Shown here in pieces: positions 1 through 8,866 of a stretch of 63,205 bases of DNA. The stretch comes from Lachnospiraceae bacterium (GTDB lineage: Bacteria > Bacillota > Clostridia > Lachnospirales > Lachnospiraceae). Numbering within the stretch: the stretch's first letter is position 1; each line of letters begins with the position of its first letter. The stretch is taken from the NCBI GenBank assembly GCA_021203305.1, contig JAJQBK010000013.1:1-63205 (forward strand), in the 5' to 3' direction. A model generated the notes under the pieces. It worked only from the letters and a program-made list of their open reading frames with translations. It was not told the DNA's origin and made no database searches. Both the position numbers and the translations under genes were made by a program.

Positions 1-16
1 CAGCGACAACCATCAT

Positions 17-45
17 AATATATCACAGGTTTCCTCGCTTGTCAA
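17..45 (-). promoter_or_regulatory. Sigma-A promoter reading off the left edge
   Basis: On the minus strand TTGACA is followed by a 17-nt spacer and TATATT, a near-consensus sigma-A promoter. It lies just past the end of the tRNA-Ser gene and points to a gene or RNA outside the window. The boxes and spacing are seen directly; the target is unknown. Confidence 0.6.
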
Positions 46-77
46 CAACTTTTTTCTTTTTTTTGAGAAAGAAAAAA

Positions 78-167
78 CGTGGAAGGAGGGATTTGAACCC
101 TCGCGCCGCTATTAACGACCTGCACCCTTTCCAGGGGTGTCCCTTCAGCCAACTTGGGTACTTCCAC
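78..167 (-). tRNA. tRNA-Ser (anticodon GGA)
   Basis: Read on the minus strand this folds as a 90-nt class II tRNA. The 7-bp acceptor stem GTGGAAG/CTTCCAC is followed by discriminator G, and there is a long variable arm. The T-arm GTTCAAATC is present and the anticodon loop CTGGAAA gives GGA, which reads UCC/UCU. No CCA is encoded. The long variable arm and G73 are serine identity features. It is the second gene of a two-tRNA-Ser unit. Confidence 0.95.
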
Positions 168-222
168 ATAGCTAAATCATTTCTTCTATTCTGTTATACC
201 GGTCATGGGAACTCTCAATGAG

Positions 223-308
223 CGGAGAGGATGGGATTCGAACCCATGCGCCCTTCCGGACAAACGGTTTTCAAGACCGCCGCGTTATGACCGCTTCGCT
301 ACCTCTCC
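223..308 (-). tRNA. tRNA-Ser (anticodon UGA)
   Basis: Minus-strand class II tRNA of 86 nt. Acceptor stem GGAGAGG/CCTCTCC with discriminator G, T-arm GTTCGAATC, long variable arm, and anticodon loop CTTGAAA giving UGA, which reads UCA/UCG. CCA is not encoded. It lies 29 nt downstream of its own promoter and 55 nt upstream of tRNA-Ser(GGA), so the two are probably co-transcribed. Confidence 0.95.
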
Positions 309-336
309 GGGTTCGCCCATATCAACGGCAACAATT

Positions 337-365
337 AATATAGCAAACCCATTCTGAAAAGTCAA
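337..365 (-). promoter_or_regulatory. Promoter of the tRNA-Ser pair
   Basis: Minus-strand TTGACT, 17-nt spacer, TATATT, ending 29 nt before the first tRNA-Ser. It lies between the truA stop and the tRNA genes, so the tRNAs need not rely on read-through from the ribosomal superoperon. Confidence 0.75.
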
Positions 366-386
366 CAGGTTTTTTCACATTTTTTC

Positions 387-1145
387 CTATTCCAGTCCAT
401 CCACCTCCAGCCGCGTCAGGCAAAGCCCCCTGGCCGGCGCGGTTGGACCGGCATTCCTTCTGTCGCGGGATTCCAGAATCTGCCTGACGCGCTCCGGCTC
501 CATACGGCCGTACCCCACCTCCAGAAGCGTTCCCGCAATAATTCTTACCATATTATACAGGAAGCCGTTTCCGGAAACCGCGATGGTGATCTCCTTCCCC
601 TCCCTCGTCACACGGATATCTGTCACTCTGCGGATTGTGGTCTCCACCTGCGCCCCCACAGTGCAGAAGGACTTAAAATCATGCTCCCCGACCAGGCAGC
701 CCGCCGCCATATTCATCCGCTCCACATTACAGGGGAAATAAGTAAAGTGGCTGTACAGTCTCTTCGTCGGATCAGGAAAGGCCGCGTTGATAATTTTATA
801 TTCGTAGGTTTTTTGCGTGCGGCATTTTTTCAGGTCAAAATCCAAAGCCGCCTCCCGGGACTCCGTGATCCGGATATCCTCCGGCAGTCTCTGATTGAGA
901 GCGTAACATATTTTCTGTGCGGGAATCCTCGCACAGGTATCAAAAACCGCGATGTTGCACAGAGCGTGAACTCCGGCGTCCGTCCTGCTGGCTCCCGTCA
1001 CTGTGATTTTTTCACGCAAAAGCCCGGTCAGAGCTTCCTCAAGGGTCTCCTGTATGGTGACGCCGTTTGGCTGTCTCTGCCAGCCGTGATAGGCGGTGCC
1101 GTCGTAGGCTACCCGCAGCAGCACTCTTTTCTTTTCCCCTTCCAT
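387..1145 (-). CDS. truA: tRNA pseudouridine(38-40) synthase TruA
   Basis: Converts U38, U39 and U40 in the anticodon arm of many tRNAs to pseudouridine. The protein opens with the typical LLRVAYDGTAYHGWQRQPNG and carries the catalytic-loop motif SRTDAGVHAL, whose Asp is the nucleophile in this family. A C-terminal motif LYNMVRIIAGTLLEVG is also present. I start it at the ATG at 1145, giving 252 residues, because GAGGAG lies a few bases upstream. The longer in-frame start at 1208 has no Shine-Dalgarno. It follows ecfT at the end of the superoperon, a common Firmicutes order. Confidence 0.95.
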   Translation of the reverse strand: MEGEKKRVLLRVAYDGTAYHGWQRQPNGVTIQETLEEALTGLLREKITVTGASRTDAGVHALCNIAVFDTCARIPAQKICYALNQRLPEDIRITESREAALDFDLKKCRTQKTYEYKIINAAFPDPTKRLYSHFTYFPCNVERMNMAAGCLVGEHDFKSFCTVGAQVETTIRRVTDIRVTREGKEITIAVSGNGFLYNMVRIIAGTLLEVGYGRMEPERVRQILESRDRRNAGPTAPARGLCLTRLEVDGLE

Positions 1146-1217
1146 AAAGCTCCTCACAGTCGTCAAAGCTACGCCTCTGCCTTTGTATCCGGAAGCGTTA
1201 CGATTCACAGCCTGGAA

Positions 1218-2018
1218 TCAGAAGAATCTTCCTATAAAAATATCCACCGCCATAAAGGCAAAAATCAAAAGGTATGCCGTCTTATCCGTGCGGTTGTAAA
1301 TCAATGGGTTCATTTTGGTCCGGCCCTCGCCGCCTCTGTAGCAGCGGGCCTCCATGGCCAGTGCCAGGTCATTTGCCCGCCGGAAAGCCGAGATGAATAA
1401 AGGCACCAGCAGCGGAACCAGCGCCTTCGCCTTATCCAGCAGATTACCGCCCTCAAAATCCGCGCCCCTGGCCTGCTGAGCTTTCATGATCTTGTCCGTT
1501 TCTTCCAGTAAAATCGGAATAAATCGCAGCGCGATGGACATCATCATGGCCACCTCATGCACCGGAACCTTCAGATATTTCAGCGGCCTGAGGCCCTTCT
1601 CCATACCGTCCGTCAGCTGATTGGGCGTGGTGGTAAAGGTCATCATTGAGGTCCCGATGATCAGCATCACCAGGCGCCACCCCATGAAAACCGCTGTCCT
1701 TAATCCCTCCCAGGTCACCTTGATAAACCCGATCTGAAAAATAATATTTCCATCCGTCAGAAACAGGTTAAAAATCACAGTGATCATCAGCAGAAGAATG
1801 ACTGATTTCAACCCCCGTATAATATATTTAAAGGGAACCCTGGACAGATGAATGACCTCCGCCAGGGCCAGCGTCGCGATCAGATATCCCCACACATTAT
1901 TTATCAGAAATAAATCCACCAGAAAAAGAACCGTGCCTGCCAGCTTCACTCTGGGATCCAGCCGATGGATCACGGAATCTGTCTGGTAATATTGCCCCAG
2001 TGTAATATCCCGAATCAT
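1218..2018 (-). CDS. ecfT: Energy-coupling factor transporter transmembrane protein EcfT
   Basis: Membrane coupling subunit of a group II ECF transporter. It links two ATPases (EcfA1/EcfA2) to exchangeable substrate-binding S components for vitamins or trace metals. It has 266 residues with several hydrophobic segments. The cytoplasmic coupling helices are seen in AQQARGADFEGG and AMEARCYRGG; the Ala-Arg-Gly/Cys motifs there are the family's ATPase contacts. Its start overlaps the ecfA2 stop by 4 nt, implying translational coupling. No S component lies in this window, so substrates cannot be named. Confidence 0.95.
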   Translation of the reverse strand: MIRDITLGQYYQTDSVIHRLDPRVKLAGTVLFLVDLFLINNVWGYLIATLALAEVIHLSRVPFKYIIRGLKSVILLLMITVIFNLFLTDGNIIFQIGFIKVTWEGLRTAVFMGWRLVMLIIGTSMMTFTTTPNQLTDGMEKGLRPLKYLKVPVHEVAMMMSIALRFIPILLEETDKIMKAQQARGADFEGGNLLDKAKALVPLLVPLFISAFRRANDLALAMEARCYRGGEGRTKMNPLIYNRTDKTAYLLIFAFMAVDIFIGRFF

Positions 2019-3004
2019 AATCTGTCCTTTCCTGTCATTGTGCCGCCGTCCTTTGATTCGTTCTCTTTCCCTGTCATGCCGTCCTTTTCCCGCATGATTT
2101 TTTCGGGCATTGTACTCTCACCGTTTCTCACCGCTTCTCCGGAAACCGCCTCATATTTTCCAAGCGCTGCCGCGATATTATCCGCCGCCGCTTCCAGAGT
2201 AATGATGTCCGTGTCCACATCCAGGCCCATCTTTTTCAATCCGTAAAGAGCGTAGGTCACCTGAGGTGCGGCCAGCCCAATCCGTTCCAGCTCCTCGTAA
2301 TGGCCAAAGACCTCCTGCGGCTTTCCGTCATAGACAATCTGTCCCTGATTCATCACCACAATCCGGCTCACATATTGAGCCACATCCTCCATGCTGTGGG
2401 AAATCAGCACCACCGTCATACCCGTCTTTTCCCGCAGCGACGCCACCAGATTTAAGATTTCCTCTCTTCCCTGTGGGTCCAGCCCGGCGGTGGGCTCATC
2501 CAGAATCAGAACCCCGGGCTTCATGGCCAGAACCCCGGCAATCGCCGCCCGCCTTTTCTGTCCGCCGGAAAGCTCAAAGGGAGACCTCTTATAATACTCC
2601 TCCCCCAGCCCCACCAGAGTCAGCGCTTCCTTCGCTTTCTTTTCGGCCTCCTCCGCGGACAGGCCCATATTCTTCGGACCAAAGCAGACATCGCTGAGCA
2701 CATCCACCTCGAAAAGCTGGTGCTCCGGATACTGGAAAACAAGCCCCACCCTCCGGCGCAGCTCTTTCATGGAAAACCCGTCCGCGTAGATATTTTCTCC
2801 GTCAAGATATATCGTGCCTGACGTGGCCCTGACCAGTCCGTTCATGTGCTGCACCAGGGTGGACTTCCCGGAGCCAGTGTGGCCGATCAGTCCGATAAAT
2901 TCCCCGTCCTGTATTTCCAGATTGATATCTTTCAGGGCATGGACCGCCAGCTCGGTTCCCTGTCCATACTCATAATTTACATGCTCAAGCTTTAACATAA
3001 CCAC
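2015..3004 (-). CDS. ecfA2: ECF transporter ATP-binding protein EcfA2
   Basis: One of two ABC ATPases energising the shared ECF module. Walker A GHTGSGKS lies at residues 41-48, the signature ELSGGQKRR follows, Walker B is GVLILDEPTAGLD, and the H-loop sits in LISHSMEDV. After the ABC fold come about 80 further residues ending in a charged, Lys/Glu/Gly-rich low-complexity tail. The usual start is uncertain: GTG at 3004 has better-spaced GGAG, while ATG at 2998 gives a more typical N-terminus. It lies 30 nt after ecfA1. Confidence 0.95.
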   Translation of the reverse strand: MVMLKLEHVNYEYGQGTELAVHALKDINLEIQDGEFIGLIGHTGSGKSTLVQHMNGLVRATSGTIYLDGENIYADGFSMKELRRRVGLVFQYPEHQLFEVDVLSDVCFGPKNMGLSAEEAEKKAKEALTLVGLGEEYYKRSPFELSGGQKRRAAIAGVLAMKPGVLILDEPTAGLDPQGREEILNLVASLREKTGMTVVLISHSMEDVAQYVSRIVVMNQGQIVYDGKPQEVFGHYEELERIGLAAPQVTYALYGLKKMGLDVDTDIITLEAAADNIAAALGKYEAVSGEAVRNGESTMPEKIMREKDGMTGKENESKDGGTMTGKDRL

Positions 3005-3034
3005 ATATCTCTCCGCGGCGAAGGAATCCGCCGC

Positions 3035-3928
3035 TCAAATGGCCGCTGTCCGCGTATTCATCAGCTTTTCCAATTCCGCCAGAAGCTCCTCTATCGTCAG
3101 GATACCGTCAGGAAGCGCAACGCCGCGCTTTTTCAGCTCGTCCGCCAGTAAAGTCGCCTGAGGAAGTGTCATGTGAAGTCCTTTCAGCTCCTCCACTCTG
3201 GAAAAGACCTCCCTGGGCGTTCCCTGAAGGGCGATATGTCCCTGATCCATCACAAAAATTCTGTCCGCGTCCACCGTCTCTTCCATATAGTGGGTGATAA
3301 GCAGGATCGTAATCCCCTCCACCTGATTCAGAGCCTTTACCGCCCGAATTACTTCCTTGCGCCCGCTGGGGTCCAGCATGGCCGTGGGCTCATCCAGAAC
3401 GATACATTTGGGATGCATGGCCAGGACGCCCGCAATGGAAACCCGCTGCTTCTGTCCCCCGGACAGCTTATTGGGCGAATATTTCCGGTATTCATACATG
3501 CCTACTACACGCAGGCTCTCCTCCACTCTCTCCCAGATCTGCTCCGTGGGAACTCCCAGATTCTCCGGGCCAAAGCCCACGTCCTCCTCCACCACCTGGC
3601 TGATGATCTGATTGTCAGGATTCTGAAATACCATTCCGGCGCGCTGGCGAACCTCCCAGAGATTTTCCTCTCTGGATGTATCCAGGCCATCCACCCAGAC
3701 TGTGCCGCCAGTAGGGAAAAGAATCCCGTTGATGTGCTTGGCCAGAGTGGATTTCCCGGACCCGTTATGCCCCAGAATCGCCACAAAATCCCCCTGCTTT
3801 ACATCCAGCTCCACGTTGTCCAGAGCCCGATAATAACCGGCCTCGTTGCCGTCCTCGTCCCGCACCACGTAATCGTACTGCAGGCCTTCTGTCCTTATAA
3901 TGTTTTGTAAGTGCTGCTTTAATTTCAT
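3035..3928 (-). CDS. ecfA1: ECF transporter ATP-binding protein EcfA1
   Basis: Partner ATPase of EcfA2. Walker A GHNGSGKS at residues 53-60, the signature KLSGGQKQR, Walker B CIVLDEPTAMLD and the H-loop LLITHYMEE are all intact. The N-terminus carries an extra ~15 residues and a charged insert (VVRDEDGNEA) before the first strand region. It is the first gene of the module, 93 nt after rplQ and separated from it by a terminator-like hairpin. Transcription may therefore be partly attenuated relative to the ribosomal genes. Confidence 0.95.
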   Translation of the reverse strand: MKLKQHLQNIIRTEGLQYDYVVRDEDGNEAGYYRALDNVELDVKQGDFVAILGHNGSGKSTLAKHINGILFPTGGTVWVDGLDTSREENLWEVRQRAGMVFQNPDNQIISQVVEEDVGFGPENLGVPTEQIWERVEESLRVVGMYEYRKYSPNKLSGGQKQRVSIAGVLAMHPKCIVLDEPTAMLDPSGRKEVIRAVKALNQVEGITILLITHYMEETVDADRIFVMDQGHIALQGTPREVFSRVEELKGLHMTLPQATLLADELKKRGVALPDGILTIEELLAELEKLMNTRTAAI

Positions 3929-3973
3929 GCCATGTACCTTTTATAATGAGCGGCCGATGCTTTTACGGTAAAA

Positions 3974-4006
3974 AGAAAGAGGAACCAGACCTCCCGGCTC
4001 CTCTCA
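3974..4006 (-). terminator. Intrinsic terminator after rplQ
   Basis: On the minus strand AGAGGAGCC pairs with GGTTCCTCT across a short loop and is followed by TTCTTTTT. It lies 16 nt after the rplQ stop and 45 nt before ecfA1, marking the end of the ribosomal unit. I see no strong new promoter before ecfA1, so some read-through is likely. Confidence 0.75.
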
Positions 4007-4021
4007 TTCATATTTTTTGAC

Positions 4022-4558
4022 TTATACAAGCTCTAACAGAACTTCCATAGCGCCGTCGCCCTTACGGGTGCCGATCTTGACAATTCTGGTATAGCCGCCC
4101 TGACGATTGGCGTATTTGGGTCCGTACTCGTCAAACAGCTTTGCGGGAAGATCCAGCTTTTTGGTATTCCTCTTTTTGCCCTTATTGGACTCGGGAACAA
4201 TGGTCACAGGATTTAAAACCCTGAGCATCTTGCGCCTGGCTACCATTCTGGAGGGAAGGTCCTTTTTGATCTCCTTGTCAACGGTGGTGTACTTTGTCAC
4301 CTTTTTGCCGTCCACAACCTCCTTCACACGCTTGCCGTCCTTGTCCCTCTCCGGAACCTTCGCGGCCACAGTTACGGTCTCATAATTGTCCTTTTCCTTT
4401 ACAGCCAACGCGATCAGGCCGTCAACGATTTTCGCTACTTCCTTGGCCTTCGCCTCCGTGGTAACGATCTTGCCGTTGGCGATCACCGCGGTCACCTGAT
4501 TTCTCAGCAGAGCTTTTCTCTGTGAGGATGTTCTTCCTAACTTTCTGTATCCGGACAT
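4022..4558 (-). CDS. rplQ: 50S ribosomal protein L17
   Basis: Large-subunit protein L17. The N-terminus MSGYRKLGRTSSQRKALLRN and the C-terminal GGYTRIVKIGTRKGDGAMEV are canonical. At 178 residues it is much longer than the usual 113-130. The extra length is a charged insertion around residues 60-105, rich in Lys, Asp and Val, between the two conserved halves. Last gene of the alpha-operon segment, after rpoA. Confidence 0.97.
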   Translation of the reverse strand: MSGYRKLGRTSSQRKALLRNQVTAVIANGKIVTTEAKAKEVAKIVDGLIALAVKEKDNYETVTVAAKVPERDKDGKRVKEVVDGKKVTKYTTVDKEIKKDLPSRMVARRKMLRVLNPVTIVPESNKGKKRNTKKLDLPAKLFDEYGPKYANRQGGYTRIVKIGTRKGDGAMEVLLELV

Positions 4559-4697
4559 GTACTGCCTCCTTCACTCATGGTGCATCCCTCCACGCCGATG
4601 GCCTTACTGGAAGGGTGTATTTTTACTCCATTATGAAATCACCCGCGGCGCTCTTCGGACTTATCCGGCGGGCGTATCATCTCTTGAAATTATTCTG

Positions 4698-5654
4698 TTA
4701 CTCTTCAGAATCGCTGAACTGAAGACCAAGCTCCTTGATCTTCGCCTGTACCTCTTCCAGTGACTTGCGGCCCAGGTTGCGAACCTTCATCATATCCTCA
4801 GGAGTCTTATTAATCAGCTCCTGAACAGTGTTGATACCCGCGCGCTTCAGGCAATTGTAGGAACGCACTGACAGCTCCAGCTCATCGATGCTCATCTCCA
4901 GCAGCTTCTCGCTCTCACTGTCCTCTTTTTCAACTATTACTTCCGCGGTCTTCGCGTTCTCGGAAAGGTCTATGAAAAGACTCAGATGCTCGCTCAGCAC
5001 CTTCGCGGCGAGGCTGACGGCCTCATCAGGTACCAGCGTGCCGTTGGTGTTGACGTCCAGCGTCAGCTTGTCGTAGTCTGTCTGCTGGCCGACACGGGTA
5101 TTCTCCACCGTCACATTCACGCGCTCCACGGGAGTATAAATGGAGTCAATGGCCAATACGCCGATCGGCAGGTCTTCACTCTTATTTTTCTCCGCGCTGA
5201 CATAGCCTCTTCCCTTATTGATGGTCAACTCCATGAACAGCTTGGTGTCCTTGCCGCTCAGAGTTGCGATGGTCTGATCAGGGTTCATAATCTCAATATC
5301 CTGATCCACCTGAATATCCGATGCTTTTACAACACCTTCGCCGGTGTAATCGATAATCGCAGTCTTGGCCTCAGAAGTCTCGCTGTAATTCTTGATCGCG
5401 AGGCTCTTAATGTTCATGATGATCTCTGTCACATCCTCCTTGACGCCGGGGATGGAGCTGAATTCGTGCTGAACGCCCTCAATCTTAATGTGCGTCACTG
5501 CCGCGCCAGGTAAAGATGAAAGCATAATTCTTCTTAAGGAGTTGCCCAGAGTAATTCCATACCCTCTTTCCAGTGGTTCTACAACGAATCTCCCGTACTT
5601 TTTGTCTTCAGAGATTTCTGCTACCTCAATATTTGGTCTCTCAAAATCAAACAC
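4698..5654 (-). CDS. rpoA: DNA-directed RNA polymerase subunit alpha
   Basis: Dimerises to nucleate RNA polymerase assembly. The N-terminal domain (about 1-225) has [20 protein letters not shown]; the C-terminal domain (about 245-305) has the helix-hairpin-helix region [11 protein letters not shown] that contacts UP elements and activators. I start it at GTG 5654 (318 residues) because AAGGAGG lies 7 nt upstream; the longer frame opening at 5687 has no comparable site. Sits between rpsD and rplQ as usual. Confidence 0.97.
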   Translation of the reverse strand: MFDFERPNIEVAEISEDKKYGRFVVEPLERGYGITLGNSLRRIMLSSLPGAAVTHIKIEGVQHEFSSIPGVKEDVTEIIMNIKSLAIKNYSETSEAKTAIIDYTGEGVVKASDIQVDQDIEIMNPDQTIATLSGKDTKLFMELTINKGRGYVSAEKNKSEDLPIGVLAIDSIYTPVERVNVTVENTRVGQQTDYDKLTLDVNTNGTLVPDEAVSLAAKVLSEHLSLFIDLSENAKTAEVIVEKEDSESEKLLEMSIDELELSVRSYNCLKRAGINTVQELINKTPEDMMKVRNLGRKSLEEVQAKIKELGLQFSDSEE

Positions 5655-5699
5655 TGTATGTCCTCCTTTATGAACTCTTTGATGCACTAAAACTGCTTA

Positions 5700-6293
5700 T
5701 TACTTGGAATACAACTCGACGATCAGCATCTCGTTTACCGGTACATCAATCTGTTCTCTGGTAGGAAGCGCTTTCACAGTACCCTTTAAGGAATCAATAT
5801 CTACGTCCATCCACTCCGGGGTCAGCCTGCCGCCGGTCACCTCGACGATTTCCTTATATCTGGTCAGAGATTTGGATTTCTCCCTGATCTCAATCACATC
5901 GCCGGCCTTGACACGGTAGGAGGGGATATTCACACATTTGCCGTTTACCAGCACATGCTTATGGTCAACAATCTGTCTCGCCTCGCGGCGGGTACGCGCA
6001 AAGTTCATCCGGAACACCACATTGTCCAGACGGCTCTCCAGCATGATCATCAGGTTTTCACCGGTCATGCCCTTCATTCTGTCAGCCTTCTCATAATAGT
6101 TGCGGAAGGGCTTCTCAAGGACACCATAGATGAATTTCGCCTTCTGCTTCTCCCTCATCTGGGTGCCGTACTCACTTACCTTCTTGCCCGCTCTCGCAAA
6201 GTTTCTCTTGGATTTCTTGTCATAGCCAAGCACGCTGGGCTCAATCCCAAGCGAGCGGCATTTCTTCAAAACCGGAGTTCTGTCTACTGCCAT
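5700..6293 (-). CDS. rpsD: 30S ribosomal protein S4
   Basis: Primary 16S rRNA-binding protein and translational repressor in many bacteria. It has 197 residues, with an S4 RNA-binding domain around residues 90-150 ([19 protein letters not shown], then [13 protein letters not shown]). The N-terminal part lacks the four-Cys zinc knuckle, so this is the C-minus form. It sits in the alpha operon between rpsK and rpoA, whereas Bacillus carries rpsD elsewhere; this placement is typical of Clostridia. Confidence 0.97.
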   Translation of the reverse strand: MAVDRTPVLKKCRSLGIEPSVLGYDKKSKRNFARAGKKVSEYGTQMREKQKAKFIYGVLEKPFRNYYEKADRMKGMTGENLMIMLESRLDNVVFRMNFARTRREARQIVDHKHVLVNGKCVNIPSYRVKAGDVIEIREKSKSLTRYKEIVEVTGGRLTPEWMDVDIDSLKGTVKALPTREQIDVPVNEMLIVELYSK

Positions 6294-6400
6294 TTTATTA
6301 TTTTTCCTTTCAGATTATTGTTTACAGCGCGGCTTAATCTGCCGCGTCTTCGTCCAACTCTCCCATTTGTCGATACAGCAGTCGCTGTGCCTCTGAGAGA

Positions 6401-6796
6401 TTATACACGCCTGCGCTTCGGCGGGCGGCAGCCGTTGTGCGGCACCGGTGTAACATCAGTAATGCTGGTAACCTCCAGACCCGCTGTATTCAGTGCGCGG
6501 ATCGCAGCCTCGCGTCCGGAACCCGGACCCTTCACAAAAACATCTACTGTCTTTAATCCATGCACCATGGCAGCCTTGGTAGCTGTCTCAGCAGCCGTCT
6601 GTGCAGCATAAGGAGTAGATTTCCTTGAACCTCTAAATCCCAGACCGCCGGCGGAAGCCCAGCTTAAGGCATTGCCCTGCGCATCTGTCAACGTCACGAT
6701 GGTGTTGTTGAAGGATGCCTGGATATGTGCCTGTCCGTGTTCAACGTTTTTCTTAACGCGCTTTTTTGTCACTTTTTTGGTAACTTTTTTAGCCAT
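6401..6796 (-). CDS. rpsK: 30S ribosomal protein S11
   Basis: Platform protein of the small subunit near the E site. 131 residues; the conserved core [20 protein letters not shown] and the C-terminal end [13 protein letters not shown] are present. The N-terminus is an unusually regular run of Lys/Val/Thr ([14 protein letters not shown]). Lies between rpsM and rpsD, with a 107-nt gap before rpsD that shows no further gene. Confidence 0.97.
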   Translation of the reverse strand: MAKKVTKKVTKKRVKKNVEHGQAHIQASFNNTIVTLTDAQGNALSWASAGGLGFRGSRKSTPYAAQTAAETATKAAMVHGLKTVDVFVKGPGSGREAAIRALNTAGLEVTSITDVTPVPHNGCRPPKRRRV

Positions 6797-6834
6797 TTTA
6801 AACTAACCTACTTTCTTTCCTTTGATGAACTGTG

Positions 6835-7203
6835 TTACTTCTTCTTGCCCGCAACGGTCTTCTTCTTGCCTTTTCTGGTTCTTGCGTTGGTCTTTGTATT
6901 CTGACCGCGGACCGGCAGACCCTTACGATGGCGGATACCCCTGTAGCAGCCGATCTCCTGCAGCCTCTTGATGTTTAAGGCAACCTCTCTCCTCAGATCG
7001 CCCTCCACCATGTAGGATTTATCGATCACTTCACTGATCTTCTTGATCTCATCGTCTGTCAGATCTCTGACGCGGGTGTCAGGGTTGACGCCTGCCTCCG
7101 CCAGGATCTTGTTGGAGCTTGTTCTGCCGATGCCGTAGATATAGGTCAGGCCAATCTCTACGCGCTTCTCTCTGGGTAAATCAACACCTGCGATACGAGC
7201 CAT
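6835..7203 (-). CDS. rpsM: 30S ribosomal protein S13
   Basis: Head protein that forms intersubunit bridges and touches P-site tRNA. 122 residues beginning [20 protein letters not shown], with the helix-two-turn-helix region and [16 protein letters not shown], and a basic tail ending [11 protein letters not shown]. First gene of the alpha-type block after rpmJ; a long 235-nt structured gap precedes it. Confidence 0.97.
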   Translation of the reverse strand: MARIAGVDLPREKRVEIGLTYIYGIGRTSSNKILAEAGVNPDTRVRDLTDDEIKKISEVIDKSYMVEGDLRREVALNIKRLQEIGCYRGIRHRKGLPVRGQNTKTNARTRKGKKKTVAGKKK

Positions 7204-7438
7204 TTACGTTTCTCCTCCATTTCAGCCATATTTCGCTTCTGCGCCCCGCCCCCGGGGCTTACGCACCTGCGCTGCCCGCGCCTTTTCCCGGCACGGCCCG
7301 CAGATACACACTGTTACTAATTGGTTGGGGAATGCTCCCAACCGGACAAAATCCGATCTTTCCGATACTCACCGGATTCCCGTATACGGAAATCTTATTT
7401 TCGGTACCAACAAGTAAACAGGGAATCGTCTGATGTGA
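7204..7438 (-). other. Structured 235-nt gap between rpmJ and rpsM
   Basis: No open reading frame of note. Read on the minus strand it contains a palindromic hairpin, ATTTCCGTATACGGGAAT. A second hairpin, GGTTGGG paired with CCCAACC, follows, and then a very GC-rich stretch ahead of the rpsM ribosome binding site. Other gaps inside the superoperon are mostly under 70 nt, so this one may hold a leader-type control element for rpsM and the genes behind it. That role is inference. Confidence 0.35.
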
Positions 7439-7552
7439 TCAGCCCTGTCTCTGTTTATGTTTAGGATTCTCGCAAATAACCCTGATTTGTCCTTTTCTCT
7501 TGATGATCTTGCACTTGTCGCAAATTCTCTTAACTGATGATCTAACCTTCAT
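7439..7552 (-). CDS. rpmJ: 50S ribosomal protein L36
   Basis: A 37-residue protein, [20 protein letters not shown] onward, ending NPKHKQRQG. It has the zinc-binding Cys/Cys/Cys/His set of the C-plus form (C11, C14, C27, H32). The gene is short and easily missed. AAAGGAGGG lies just upstream of the ATG at 7552. It follows a dedicated promoter and precedes rpsM. Confidence 0.95.
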   Translation of the reverse strand: MKVRSSVKRICDKCKIIKRKGQIRVICENPKHKQRQG

Positions 7553-7647
7553 CGTTAAACCCTCCTTTCATGAACTTCCGCCATACGAAAATTACCGCCC
7601 GCAGGGCATACTTCACCCTATGGGCTTTTCAGTAAAGACCGTTTCCT

Positions 7648-7676
7648 AGAATACCACAAACAAAAAGCAATTGCAA
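7648..7676 (-). promoter_or_regulatory. Internal promoter ahead of rpmJ
   Basis: Minus-strand TTGCAA, 17-nt spacer, TATTCT, about 95 nt upstream of the rpmJ ATG and directly after a terminator that overlaps the infA stop. It would give the rpmJ-rpsM-rpsK-rpsD-rpoA-rplQ block its own transcription. Confidence 0.65.
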
Positions 7677-7679
7677 GAA

Positions 7680-7708
7680 AAAATTCCTTTGTTTTAAAGG
7701 ATTTTTTA
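7680..7708 (-). terminator. Intrinsic terminator after infA
   Basis: On the minus strand AATCCTTT pairs with AAAGGAATT around a short loop and is followed by a T run. It starts at the infA stop codon. Together with the promoter at 7648-7676 it splits the superoperon into two transcription units. The stem is short and AT-rich, so it is probably leaky. Confidence 0.6.
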
Positions 7709-7924
7709 CTTATCTCTCCAGATGATCCTTCCCTTTGTCAGGTCGTATGGGGATAACTCCAGCGTAACCTTATCGCCGGGCAGAATTCGAATGAAATTCT
7801 GGCGAAGCTTTCCACTGATGTGCGCCAGCACCCGGTGCCCGTTCTCCAGCTCCACCCGGAACATGGTATTGGGCAGCTTTTCTACTACAATTCCCTCTAT
7901 CTCGATTACGTCAGCCTTTGACAT
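7706..7924 (-). CDS. infA: Translation initiation factor IF-1
   Basis: Binds the ribosomal A site during initiation and aids IF-2 and IF-3. 72 residues forming a single S1/OB-fold: [20 protein letters not shown], then the conserved [20 protein letters not shown] and [20 protein letters not shown]. Lies between map and rpmJ, the normal Firmicutes position. Confidence 0.97.
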   Translation of the reverse strand: MSKADVIEIEGIVVEKLPNTMFRVELENGHRVLAHISGKLRQNFIRILPGDKVTLELSPYDLTKGRIIWRDK

Positions 7925-8098
7925 GCTTTCCTCCTGTTAAATCTAAGGATATGTCGGGCAATAACTTACGCATCCTGCACAGGTTATTTACCGACAGCTC
8001 CTAATATCCGAATTAATGCGATTGTATTCTTTCCTATTACTGATTATGATATTTATCCGCCGCTCATTACGCAGCGCCGCCTGGCTTTTCGCCGACAA

Positions 8099-8851
8099 TC
8101 ATATCATGGAAAGAATTTCCGGCTCATGATCCGTGACCAGAATGGTGTTTTCATAGTGGGCGGCCCAGGAGCCGTCCGCCGTCACCACCGTCCAGTTATC
8201 GTCAAGCCACTCCACATCCGCTGTTCCCATGGTGATCATAGGCTCCACCGCCAGCGTCATGCCGGCCCTGAGCCGGATGCCCCTGGATTTGGAACGGTAA
8301 TTCGGAATGGCCGGGTCCTCATGAAGCTTCCGCCCCACGCCGTGGCCTGTCAGATCATATACAATGCCGTAACCAAAGGGCGTCACGTAATCATCGATGG
8401 CATTTCCGATCTCGTGCAGATGATGCCCCGCGACCGCGTATTTGATACCTTCAAAAAAGCTCTGCTTTGTCACGTCCATGAGCTTTTGTACCTCCGGACT
8501 GACCCTGCCCACGCCGTGAGTGCGGGCCGCGTCAGAGTGGAACCCCTTATAAATCAGGCCCATATCCAGGCTGATGATATCCCCCTCCTTCAGATACCTG
8601 GTCTTGCTGGGAATACCGTGCACAACCTCCTCATTGACGGAGCAGCAGACTGTCGCGGGATAGCCTTCATAATTTTTGAAATTAGGAACACATCCCATAT
8701 TTCGGATCATTCTCTCCGCGAACTCATCAAGCTCCCATGTGGTCACACCGGGCTTAATCAGCTCTTCTATCGCCAGATGAACCTCCGCAAGCCGCTTATT
8801 GGACTCGCGCATTAATTCGATCTCCTTTGCAGATTTAATCGATACCGCCAT
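8099..8851 (-). CDS. map: Type I methionine aminopeptidase
   Basis: Removes the initiator Met from new proteins. 250 residues with the pita-bread fold ligands: Asp in SLDMGLIYKGF, Asp in HSDAARTHGVG, His in TGHGVGRKLHE, and Glu in MTLAVEPMI and YENTILVT. These five metal ligands are intact. It overlaps no neighbour: 15 nt after adk and 174 nt before infA, a gap in which I see nothing. Confidence 0.97.
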   Translation of the reverse strand: MAVSIKSAKEIELMRESNKRLAEVHLAIEELIKPGVTTWELDEFAERMIRNMGCVPNFKNYEGYPATVCCSVNEEVVHGIPSKTRYLKEGDIISLDMGLIYKGFHSDAARTHGVGRVSPEVQKLMDVTKQSFFEGIKYAVAGHHLHEIGNAIDDYVTPFGYGIVYDLTGHGVGRKLHEDPAIPNYRSKSRGIRLRAGMTLAVEPMITMGTADVEWLDDNWTVVTADGSWAAHYENTILVTDHEPEILSMI

Positions 8852-8866
8852 GCCTTGCGCCCCCGA

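Noticed and set aside
337-386. rplM-rpsI expected after truA
   Set aside because: The usual next genes of this cluster are absent; after truA come only a promoter and two tRNA-Ser genes, so they must lie elsewhere.
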